Shown here: piece by piece, positions 1 to 5,819 of the stretch | Numbering within the stretch: the stretch's first letter is position 1 | Layout: each line of letters opens with the position of its first letter | DNA from: Christensenella sp. UBA941 | GTDB lineage: Bacteria; Bacillota; Clostridia; Christensenellales; UBA941 | Direction: 5' to 3' | Assembly (NCBI GenBank): GCA_002293365.1 | Contig: DBDD01000029.1 | Location: 11,447-17,965 of the forward strand | Length of the DNA: 6,519 nucleotides | The notes under the pieces: generated by a model | Told to the model about the DNA's origin: nothing | What the model saw: the letters and a program-made list of their open reading frames with translations, nothing else | Database searches by the model: none | Made by a program: the position numbers and the translations under genes

Positions 1-828
1 GGCCAGCCTGCGCCGATCCGCCGCGATCTCGTCTATCTTGTGCATCTGGGCAACGCCCACCGCCGCCTGGATGTCCGTCATGCGGTAGTTATAGCCCAAT
101 TCGTCGTAGTCGGGCAGCAGATACCCCTTGGAGCTGTGCCGCTGCACCTCGGATACGGACGCCCCGTGGCTGCGCAGGCCGCGCATACGCTCCGCGAGCT
201 CATAGTCGTCCGTTAGCACCATGCCGCCCTCGCCCGTCGTAATCGACTTGCGGGGATGGAAGCTCAAGCAGGAGGGATTCCCAAACGTCCCCTCGCGCTT
301 TTCGCCGATGGACGCGCCCAGCGCGCACGCAGCGTCTTCCAAAACCCTAACGCCGTATTTCGCGGCGATGGCGTTTATGGCGGGTATAGGCGCGCACAGC
401 CCGAAGAGGTGCACCGCGACGATTCCAAAGAGCCTGTTGCCCGTCTCTTTATTTACGCCGCCTTCGTAACGGCTTTGTATAAGGCTCTCCAGCCTTTCCG
501 GGTCAATATTGTACGTATCCGTGCTCACGTCCGCCAAAATGGCGTTCGCGCCCGTGTATTCGACGGCGTTCGCCGTGGCGACGAACGTATACGACGGCAC
601 GATGACATCGAAGCCCTTGCCTATGCCCAGCGCCGCGAATAGAAGATGCAGCGCGGTGGTGCAGCTCGTAGTGGCGACGCCGAAGCGTACGCCCTCGTAT
701 TTTGCGACCAGCCTTTCGAATTCCGCGGCGCGCGGCCCTTGGGCCACCCAGCCCGATATCAGCGTTTCGGCGACTAATTGCGCCTCCTCGTCCGTAAAAT
801 ACGGCCGCATAATTGGTATTGGCTTCAT
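1..828 (-). CDS. DegT/DnrJ/EryC1/StrS-family sugar aminotransferase (partial, C-terminus outside window)
   Basis: PLP-dependent aminotransferase that would transfer an amino group, usually from glutamate, to a keto group on a nucleotide sugar in the cytoplasm. The first 276 residues are visible. Family landmarks are the N-terminal IPIMRPYFTDEE, a GWVAQGP segment near residue 27, TTSCTTALH near 52-60, the PLP-contacting Asp in LEDAACALGA (about residue 165), the Schiff-base Lys at about 194 in SFHPRKSITTGEGG, and GYNYRMTDIQAA near 245-256. The family is normally 360-390 residues, so about 100 are missing beyond the left edge. The ATG start at 828-826 overlaps the oxidoreductase stop as ATGA and has an AAAGGA site 10 bases upstream, so the two genes are probably translationally coupled. 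A stretch of about 16 residues (QSRYEGGVNKETGN, near 117-132) before VAVHLFG is longer than in the second aminotransferase here. The sugar substrate cannot be assigned from sequence alone. Confidence 0.93.
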   Translation of the reverse strand, partial: MKPIPIMRPYFTDEEAQLVAETLISGWVAQGPRAAEFERLVAKYEGVRFGVATTSCTTALHLLFAALGIGKGFDVIVPSYTFVATANAVEYTGANAILADVSTDTYNIDPERLESLIQSRYEGGVNKETGNRLFGIVAVHLFGLCAPIPAINAIAAKYGVRVLEDAACALGASIGEKREGTFGNPSCLSFHPRKSITTGEGGMVLTDDYELAERMRGLRSHGASVSEVQRHSSKGYLLPDYDELGYNYRMTDIQAAVGVAQMHKIDEIAADRRRLA

Positions 829-1847
829 TGCGCGTAATTCCTTTCGTCGTTCGGGCCGTTTTGCGTCGCCAGCCTCGCGCGCGCCGCGTCCAGGATCTTG
901 ACCACCTTGCACGCCTGCTCCCCGCCCGAAAGCGACGGAACCCCTTGCTCAATGCACTGGGCGAAATGCTCAAGACTATTCCGGAGCGCGTCCTCAGAGG
1001 CTATATAGGGGATCGTTATATCCCCCAAGCGCGATTTAAACTCGTACGCGCCGTAATCCTCGCCCTTTTCCAGCGGCTCTATGCCCTGATCGTAGATAGT
1101 GAGCTTGTCCACCGTGCGCATATCGTCGAAAATCGCCATCTTTTTCGTGCCGCCGATCATGACGCGGCGCTCCTTTATCGGCGATATCCAGCTGGATTTG
1201 ATATGCGCGATAAACCCGGGGTATTTCATCGTCAGGTATGTGAGCGTCTCCTTGGCTCCGTAATGCTTCTTGCCAATCGCCTCAAGATGGTACGGCGCGC
1301 GCCCGCCGGAAAGGTAGTCGATGATCGCCAGGTCGTGTACGGCGAGATCCAGCATGGCGTTAACGTCCATGCGTATCGGCCCGAGGTTCATGCGCGATAT
1401 GTCGAAATACACCAGCTCGCCCAGCTCACCCGCGTCGATCATCCGCTTAATGGCGCGAATTATAGGATGATAGACCATGATATGGTCGCAGTGGAGCGTG
1501 AGCCCCTTCGCCTCGGCAAGCTCCTTAAGCTCCAGCGCGCGTTCGTAGGTGGTAGCCATCGGCTTCTCTATGAAGAGATGCTTTCCGGCGTTCAGTATTT
1601 TTTTCGCGGCCTCAAAGCTAGGCTCCGTCTGTATGCACAGCGCGAACGCGTCGACCGAGGGGTCGTCTATATACGGCGCGTAATCCGCCGTATACGCGAT
1701 ATCCCCGTTCAAAAGATTTTTGGCCGCGTCCAGCCGCGCCTTGCGCACGTCCGAAAGCGCGACGAGGTTGATGAGCTTCGAAGCCGCCGCGTTTCTAGCG
1801 ACGTTCGCGCCCCAGTAGCCGTAGCCAACTTGAACCAGATTAATCAT
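825..1847 (-). CDS. Gfo/Idh/MocA-family sugar oxidoreductase (WbpB/WlbA-like)
   Basis: NAD(P)-dependent cytoplasmic oxidoreductase, 340 residues, the usual size for the family. The N-terminal Rossmann fold shows a G-Y-G-Y-W-G dinucleotide loop at residues 8-13. The hallmark EKP motif is at 94-96 (HLFIEKPMATT). LDLAVHDLAI carries the conserved His171-Asp172 of the catalytic region. The SWISPIKERRVMIGGTKKM block near 219-236 belongs to the C-terminal beta-sheet domain. WbpB/WlbA members oxidise C3 of UDP-GlcNAc-uronate to a 3-keto sugar that a WbpE-type aminotransferase then aminates, and the neighbours fit that role. The ATG at 1847-1845 was chosen because AAAAGGA lies 8 bases upstream and the Rossmann strand (MINLVQVGYG) begins at once. 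In-frame ATGs at 1865 and 1889 lack such a site, and 1889 lies inside the promoter spacer. The stop overlaps the next start by ATGA. The exact sugar nucleotide and the carbon oxidised are inferred. Confidence 0.92.
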   Translation of the reverse strand: MINLVQVGYGYWGANVARNAAASKLINLVALSDVRKARLDAAKNLLNGDIAYTADYAPYIDDPSVDAFALCIQTEPSFEAAKKILNAGKHLFIEKPMATTYERALELKELAEAKGLTLHCDHIMVYHPIIRAIKRMIDAGELGELVYFDISRMNLGPIRMDVNAMLDLAVHDLAIIDYLSGGRAPYHLEAIGKKHYGAKETLTYLTMKYPGFIAHIKSSWISPIKERRVMIGGTKKMAIFDDMRTVDKLTIYDQGIEPLEKGEDYGAYEFKSRLGDITIPYIASEDALRNSLEHFAQCIEQGVPSLSGGEQACKVVKILDAARARLATQNGPNDERNYAQ

Positions 1848-1855
1848 CGTAATAG

Positions 1856-1862
1856 TCCTTTT
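1856..1862 (-). promoter_or_regulatory. Ribosome binding site deciding the oxidoreductase start
   Basis: On the minus strand AAAAGGA lies 8 bases before the ATG at 1847-1845. It supports that start over the two upstream in-frame ATGs. Confidence 0.75.
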
Positions 1863-1879
1863 CATTATCGCATTTGATA

Positions 1880-1908
1880 AGCATAACAAAATTATGTCAC
1901 ACTATCAA
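1880..1908 (-). promoter_or_regulatory. Extended -10 sigma-A/70-type promoter for the oxidoreductase and aminotransferase pair
   Basis: On the minus strand TTGATA (1908-1903) is followed by a 17-base spacer and TATGCT (1885-1880), with a TGn extended -10 directly before the -10 hexamer. Transcription would start near 1873, giving a leader of about 26 bases before the ATG at 1847. It lies in the AT-rich 104-base gap after the formyltransferase stop. The two genes downstream could therefore be transcribed apart from the upstream operon. This rests on consensus match only. Confidence 0.6.
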
Positions 1909-1951
1909 GTTTTACTGCCCCTTCTCTTTACCGAAGAGCTTTAGTACGGCG

Positions 1952-2980
1952 TCAGGTGTTACTCAGCTGCTGAAGAACCATGGAGGAGACGGGGACACCC
2001 AGCTTGCTCTGATGCCGTTCAACAATCTCCCTTATCTGGTCTTGCCAGCATACCGACTCTAAACGCATTCCGGCTTTTATATCGGGTTCGCCGCCTTCGG
2101 CTTCCCATTCGTTGATTAGGAGGCAATCCGAGCCGCATTTTATCAATAGTTCCCCCGTGGGATATGCGAACAGCACGCTTCCGGCCGGCGCGGAAAGAAT
2201 GGGAAGCTCGCCGTCAAAGCTGATATACTGAGAACGCCATATCTTTAGCTTCTTACCATCGAGAATGGTAAACGCGCCCGGATATGGCCTTGTAAGGCCG
2301 CGGATAAAGTTGTATATATCGGCTGCGCTGCGGCTCCAGTCGATTGCTCCATCCCGCTCGATGCGCTGTGGCATGTAGTAAACATCCGATTCCAGCTGTT
2401 TTTCCCCATTCTGTGAGAGCAAATTTCCGTTTTGATAATTGCGCAGGATCATTTCGGCAATCACGGCGGACGCCTTCAGATGAGACGAGAAAATATCATC
2501 CGCTGCTGAATAGCGGAATATAGCCGTGTCGATCACAGCGCCGCTGTCAATGCCGGCATCCGCCCAGAAAATAGACAGGCTGAACGTATCCAGGCCCAGC
2601 AGCAGCGACCAGTTCTGCGGGCTGCGGCCCCTGCCCCTGGTGATGCCCTCCGGGCTTCCGTGTGCGCCCACAACGCCGATTTTACAGTGTTGGATCAGCC
2701 ATTGCGGAATCAGGCGCTGCCAGCCCATAATCAGCAGCAAGGAAATATCCTCGCTCAGCAGGCGCTCCTGATCGCGCATGGACTTCATCGAATAGGATTC
2801 CATGGGTATATAGCTCGACCCGCGCAGCCGCGCGAATTCGCCAAAGTCCTGATATTCATTGATACGGCGGTTTGCCTCGTTGGATTCTAGGCCGATAATG
2901 CCCTTTATCGGCAAGCGCTCGCACAGAATCGCGGAGGGAAAAAGCGCGGGCTGAACACCCGCCAGCAGCCATATATTCAT
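1952..2980 (-). CDS. Formyltransferase, Fmt/ArnA-N-like, probably acting on an amino sugar
   Basis: A protein of 342 residues with the two-domain layout of methionyl-tRNA formyltransferase and of the ArnA N-terminal half. The N-terminal formyl-transfer domain spans about 1-190 and includes LLLIMGWQRLIP (81-92), the GAHGSP...RGRGR loop (105-119) and DAGIDSG (141-147). The C-terminal domain spans about 205-315 and includes RDGAIDWSRSAADIYNFIRG (209-228) and RPYPGAFT (231-238). Such enzymes move a formyl group from 10-formyltetrahydrofolate to an amine. His107 and Asp145 of the usual Asn-His-Asp triad are present, but the Asn position appears to be Gly105. The locus points to an amino-sugar acceptor rather than Met-tRNA. 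The ATG at 2980-2978 overlaps the deacetylase stop as ATGA and has AGGGA about 7 bases upstream. G+C is lower than in flanking genes (42-55 % in lines counted). A housekeeping Fmt is less likely given the context and weak active-site match. Confidence 0.85.
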   Translation of the reverse strand: MNIWLLAGVQPALFPSAILCERLPIKGIIGLESNEANRRINEYQDFGEFARLRGSSYIPMESYSMKSMRDQERLLSEDISLLLIMGWQRLIPQWLIQHCKIGVVGAHGSPEGITRGRGRSPQNWSLLLGLDTFSLSIFWADAGIDSGAVIDTAIFRYSAADDIFSSHLKASAVIAEMILRNYQNGNLLSQNGEKQLESDVYYMPQRIERDGAIDWSRSAADIYNFIRGLTRPYPGAFTILDGKKLKIWRSQYISFDGELPILSAPAGSVLFAYPTGELLIKCGSDCLLINEWEAEGGEPDIKAGMRLESVCWQDQIREIVERHQSKLGVPVSSMVLQQLSNT

Positions 2981-3750
2981 AACACATTCCCTGTTTGCTG
3001 CGTCAGCCTAGCAGCCAGGCTTTCGAACTCGCCCCCTCGCAGGAGGTTAAGCGTAGCCAAAGCCTCTCGCACTAAGTCAAGCTTAGAAAGCATCGCTGCG
3101 GTATTCAAATCGGGCAATTGCGCGTCCTTCGCCGATATCGAATAAAAAAACGGATGCAGCAGTATCTGAATCAGGCGCTCCGAGGCTTTGTGTATGAATT
3201 CGTACGGCTTTTTATGGCGGAAGCTCATTTGCGAGTCCGACATATAGATAGCGTCGTTGAAATAGCGTTCGTCGTAGGCGACCTGGAAGCTTCCCAGCTT
3301 TTGTATCATCCCGTATTTTGACGGCATATGAAACGACAGGGCATTAACGTTACGGCCAGCTATCCCGCTTAGAATGCGCGCTTCCTCACAAGCATAATCG
3401 ATTAGGCCGTCTGCGTCCCGCGTTTCATAGATGGATGGATCAAAATGAAGCCCGACGTTAAAATCGTTGTCCGCAAGCCAGCGTATAATATCGATATTGC
3501 CCTTTGACCGCACATTATAAAGGGGGTTTGAAACCATTACGAAATACGTGGAGCGTATGCCTTCGGCTTTTTCAAGCTTGGCCATCTCAAACGCCAAGTC
3601 GAGGCCGATGTCCAGGTCATGGCGCAGCAATACGCCGCATTTTGGAATTTGGGCAGCAACGTCCATAAACCTGTAAAACGGGGCGATTTCTTTTGCATAT
3701 ACTAAAAACTGGCGGAAGCCGTGCGGAGAAAACTCGAACTCTATGATAAT
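2977..3750 (-). CDS. NodB-like polysaccharide deacetylase-family protein with a probable non-ATG start
   Basis: Protein of the polysaccharide deacetylase (carbohydrate esterase 4-like) fold as found in O-antigen and capsule loci (I recall Bordetella WbmS as this type). Counting from the ATG at 3666, LLRHDLD (13-19) holds the HDxD-type motif, GIRSTYFVM (36-44) follows, then VGLHFDPS (71-78), LSFHMPSKY (110-118) and LLHP (169-172). These supply the Asp and His residues such metal-dependent enzymes use. The likely job is removing an acyl group from an amino sugar. The reading frame continues upstream of that ATG with plausible family sequence (IEFEFSPHGFRQFL...) back to a TAA at 3762-3760, but contains no ATG, GTG or TTG. 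An AAGG/AGG site sits just before ATT (3750-3748), ATC (3747-3745) and ATA (3744-3742). I give the ATT boundary (257 residues); the conventional ATG start gives 229 residues with a poorly spaced site. Sampled lines are 40-48 % G+C. The stop overlaps the formyltransferase start. Confidence 0.82.
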   Translation of the reverse strand: MIIEFEFSPHGFRQFLVYAKEIAPFYRFMDVAAQIPKCGVLLRHDLDIGLDLAFEMAKLEKAEGIRSTYFVMVSNPLYNVRSKGNIDIIRWLADNDFNVGLHFDPSIYETRDADGLIDYACEEARILSGIAGRNVNALSFHMPSKYGMIQKLGSFQVAYDERYFNDAIYMSDSQMSFRHKKPYEFIHKASERLIQILLHPFFYSISAKDAQLPDLNTAAMLSKLDLVREALATLNLLRGGEFESLAARLTQQTGNVL

Positions 3751-3753
3751 GCA

Positions 3754-3761
3754 CCTGCCTT
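3754..3761 (-). promoter_or_regulatory. Ribosome binding site before the non-ATG start of the deacetylase-like gene
   Basis: The minus strand reads AAGGCAGG here. The first AAGG is 7 bases from ATT at 3750. The last AGG is 6 bases from ATC at 3747 and 9 bases from ATA at 3744. No comparable site precedes the ATG at 3666, where CAGG is only 3 bases away. Confidence 0.5.
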
Positions 3762-3776
3762 AAATGTAAAAAGAAT

Positions 3777-4130
3777 CTAACGCCCCCTAAAATTCATCAG
3801 TACGACGCCCGCCGCGATGAGCGCGATTCCGATCCATTGCGGAACGGTTATCGCCTCCTTCAGCACAAAAACGCTGAAAAGGCATATGATCAGGTTTAAC
3901 AACCCCGCGCCCAGCGGATACAAAACGCTCAAATTCATCTGAGACATCAGCACCATCGAAAGGATGAAGCTGAACACGTACAGCACGATGCCGATAAGGA
4001 GCTTCACGTTCAGCGAGACGTTCAAAACGCCTCCCGCGGACGAGAAGGCTGTGCCGCTCGTCCCCATCTTTATCATGAGCATACCGGAGGAGGACAGCGC
4101 GATATACAGGCAAAAGAGAAATATAAGCAT
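3777..4130 (-). CDS. Small four-helix membrane protein, EamA/SMR-type, ArnE-like flippase subunit
   Basis: A protein of 117 residues, almost entirely hydrophobic, with four predicted membrane helices at about 1-20, 45-65, 68-90 and 94-114. This matches the small multidrug resistance / ArnE-ArnF topology. Its C-terminal half (YPLGAGLLNLIICLFSVFVL, then a KEAITVPQWIGIALI helix) is typical of the family. The essential membrane Glu of EmrE-type drug exporters (Glu14) aligns with Ser13 here, in ALSSSGMLMIKMG. A drug/proton antiporter is therefore unlikely, and a lipid-linked sugar flippase-type role, like ArnE, fits the locus better. ATG 4130-4128 was chosen because AAGG lies 10 bases upstream and the protein then begins directly in helix 1. 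An in-frame ATG at 4154-4152 would add eight polar residues but has no visible ribosome site. It starts 30 bases after the acetyltransferase stop and is clearly in the same operon. Members usually work as homo- or heterodimers; no partner is seen here. Confidence 0.83.
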   Translation of the reverse strand: MLIFLFCLYIALSSSGMLMIKMGTSGTAFSSAGGVLNVSLNVKLLIGIVLYVFSFILSMVLMSQMNLSVLYPLGAGLLNLIICLFSVFVLKEAITVPQWIGIALIAAGVVLMNFRGR

Positions 4131-4160
4131 AAATTTGTTACCTTGTCTTTGCATGGCCGT

Positions 4161-4691
4161 TTATGGGAGCACAAAGCCGCATTCAGCGCACTCGGAAGCG
4201 CCGGATGCAAGCTTGACGCCGCATTTGCATACCCTCCCGACGACGCGCGCCGGATTGCCAACGGCCAGCGCGTAGGGCGGTATGTCGTGCGTGACGACGC
4301 TTCCGGAGCCGATCATGCAGTATTCGCCGAGCGTATGCCCGCAAACGATCGTGGCGTTCGCGCCGATGGACGCCCCCTTTTTGACGAGCGTCTCGGTAAT
4401 CCGCCAGTCCGCCATAAAGGCGCGCGGGTAAAAATCGTTGGTAAACGCCGCGTTCGGGCCGACGAACACGTCGTCCTCCAGCGTCACGCCGTGATAGACG
4501 GACACGCCGTTTTGTATCTTGACGCTGTTGCCGACGCTGACCTTAGTATCGATATACGCGTCCTTGCTGATAATGCAGTTCGTTCCGATCTTGGCGCCCT
4601 CGCGCACCTGCACATTGATCCAGATCTTCGTACCATCGCCGATAACGGCGTCGGGCGAGACGTGGCTCGACGGGTGAATATATACGCTCAT
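4161..4691 (-). CDS. Left-handed beta-helix sugar N-acetyltransferase (WbpD/WlbB-like)
   Basis: Acetyl-CoA-dependent N-acetyltransferase of 176 residues, close to the family's usual 180-190. Imperfect hexapeptide repeats run from about residue 3 to 150 (for example VSPDAVIGDGTKIW, AKIGTNCIISKDAYI, ASIGANATIVCG, YCMIGSGSVVT). FTNDFYPR (83-90) matches the active-site loop of WbpD/WlbB, with Asn85 the likely key residue, and AVGNPARVVG (143-152) is the family's closing motif. The C-terminus adds a CxC...CxxC zinc ribbon (Cys155, 157, 168, 171). WbpD acetylates the 3-amino group of a UDP-2-acetamido-3-amino-glucuronate made by WbpE, and the gene directly before this one is WbpE-like. The ATG at 4691-4689 overlaps that gene's stop as ATGA, with GAGG 7 bases upstream. 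The exact substrate, a 3-amino uronate or another 3- or 4-amino sugar, is inferred. Confidence 0.92.
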   Translation of the reverse strand: MSVYIHPSSHVSPDAVIGDGTKIWINVQVREGAKIGTNCIISKDAYIDTKVSVGNSVKIQNGVSVYHGVTLEDDVFVGPNAAFTNDFYPRAFMADWRITETLVKKGASIGANATIVCGHTLGEYCMIGSGSVVTHDIPPYALAVGNPARVVGRVCKCGVKLASGASECAECGFVLP

Positions 4692-5788
4692 CGGCTCGCC
4701 TCGCAATACTCCCGGATCGCCTTTGCGACCTGAGCCGCGTCCTCGGCGGTCAGGCCCGGATGCACGGGGATAGAGAGCACTTCTTTCTTGACGGCGTCCG
4801 TTACGGGCGTTTGCGCGTTCTCGTACTTGCCGCCATAGCACGCCTGTTCCGGGATGGACAGAGGATAGAACACGCCGTAGCCAACGCCGCGCTCTTCGAG
4901 CTTTTGTATCAGGCCGCCCCGCTTATCCGCCGGCGCTTTTATCGTGTACTGGTGGTATACATGAAACGCCTTATCCGGACAGCCTGGCAATGTGACGCCC
5001 GTTTCGCCCGCAAGCGCTTCGAGATACAGCGCGGCGTTCGCCCTGCGCTTCTCGTTCCAGCCGTCCAGCTTTTTCAGCTGGCAGCGGCCGATCGCCGCCG
5101 CCATATTCGTCATGCGGTAGTTATAGCCTATATCGTCGTGGTAGTAGCGTCTTTCCATGCCGTGGTTGATGATCATCCGGCAGCGTCTCGCCGTCTCGCT
5201 GTCGCTTGTGAGTACAATCCCGCCTTCGGAGGTGGTCATGTTCTTGGTCGGATAGAAGCTGAAGCAGGCGGCGTCGCCAAACGAGCCCGCCTTCCGACCG
5301 TTCCACATGGCCCCGTGCGCCTGGGCGCAGTCCTCTACGAGCAGCAAGCCGTGCTTTTTTACGAGCGGCATTATGGCGTCCATGTCACAGGGCTGGCCGA
5401 AGAGGTGTACTATCAGCAGTATACGTATCTCCGGATCCTCTTTGAGCTTGGCCTCGATGGATTCCGGCGATATATTGAAGGTATTCGCGTCGATATCCAC
5501 GAATACGGGCGTCGCTCCCGTATATACGATCGCGTTCGTGGACGCGATGAATGAAAACGGCGTTGTCAGCACCTTTACGCCCGGGCCCGCGCCCAGCGCG
5601 CGCAGCGCCGTCTCCAGCGCGGTGGTGCCGTTATTCGTGGCTATCCCGTGCATAGCGCCAATATACGCTGCGAATTCTTCCTCAAATTTCGTCGTGACAG
5701 CCCCGCAGGCGATCATGCCGGAATCGAGCACTTCGAGTACGGCCTGTTTTTCCTCGTCGCCGATTATCGGCCTCGCGATCGGTATCAA
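4688..5788 (-). CDS. DegT/DnrJ/EryC1/StrS-family sugar aminotransferase (WbpE-like), TTG start
   Basis: Complete PLP-dependent nucleotide-sugar aminotransferase of 366 residues, typical of WbpE/WlbC enzymes that aminate the 3-keto group of a UDP-sugar uronate. Features in order: IPIARPIIGDEE (2-13), TNNGTTALETAL (51-62), TPFSFIASTNAI (76-87), the PLP-contacting Asp153 in VEDCAQAHGA, the Schiff-base Lys182 in SFYPTKNMTTSEGG, GYNYRMTNMAAAIG (221-234), and the C-terminal VYHQYTI and YGVFYPLSIPEQ blocks. The TTG at 5788-5786 was chosen because AAGGGGG lies 8 bases upstream and the protein then starts with the conserved IPIARP. The in-frame ATG at 5839 lies upstream of the predicted -10 box, so it would not be transcribed from that promoter. 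The gene is first of the operon after the mutase, and its stop overlaps the acetyltransferase start. The substrate assignment rests on neighbours. Confidence 0.94.
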   Translation of the reverse strand: MIPIARPIIGDEEKQAVLEVLDSGMIACGAVTTKFEEEFAAYIGAMHGIATNNGTTALETALRALGAGPGVKVLTTPFSFIASTNAIVYTGATPVFVDIDANTFNISPESIEAKLKEDPEIRILLIVHLFGQPCDMDAIMPLVKKHGLLLVEDCAQAHGAMWNGRKAGSFGDAACFSFYPTKNMTTSEGGIVLTSDSETARRCRMIINHGMERRYYHDDIGYNYRMTNMAAAIGRCQLKKLDGWNEKRRANAALYLEALAGETGVTLPGCPDKAFHVYHQYTIKAPADKRGGLIQKLEERGVGYGVFYPLSIPEQACYGGKYENAQTPVTDAVKKEVLSIPVHPGLTAEDAAQVAKAIREYCEASR

Positions 5789-5796
5789 ATGCTTGT

Positions 5797-5803
5797 CCCC
5801 CTT
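5797..5803 (-). promoter_or_regulatory. Strong ribosome binding site for the TTG start
   Basis: On the minus strand AAGGGGG lies 8 bases before TTG (5788-5786). It is the strongest such site in the window and decides the start of the WbpE-like aminotransferase. Confidence 0.8.
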
Positions 5804-5819
5804 AACCTTTCTCCGTGGA

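Noticed and set aside
76..96. 21-base sequence identical to 5108-5128
   Set aside because: Both copies encode the conserved GYNYRMT motif of the two aminotransferases. It is a family motif, not a mobile or regulatory repeat.
813..1877. Long open frame on the plus strand opposite the oxidoreductase
   Set aside because: The translation is Arg/His/Val-rich with no family motifs and mirrors a high-G+C gene on the other strand. It is an antisense shadow, as are the other plus-strand frames, including 4760-5554.
1848..1889. Start of the oxidoreductase at ATG 1889 or 1865
   Set aside because: ATG 1889 lies in the promoter spacer and 1865 has no ribosome site. The Rossmann strand begins at ATG 1847, which has a good site.
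1924..1938. Hairpin CTCTT-loop-AAGAG after the formyltransferase gene
   Set aside because: Only five base pairs, mostly A-T, with no T-run after it on the minus strand. It is too weak to call a terminator.
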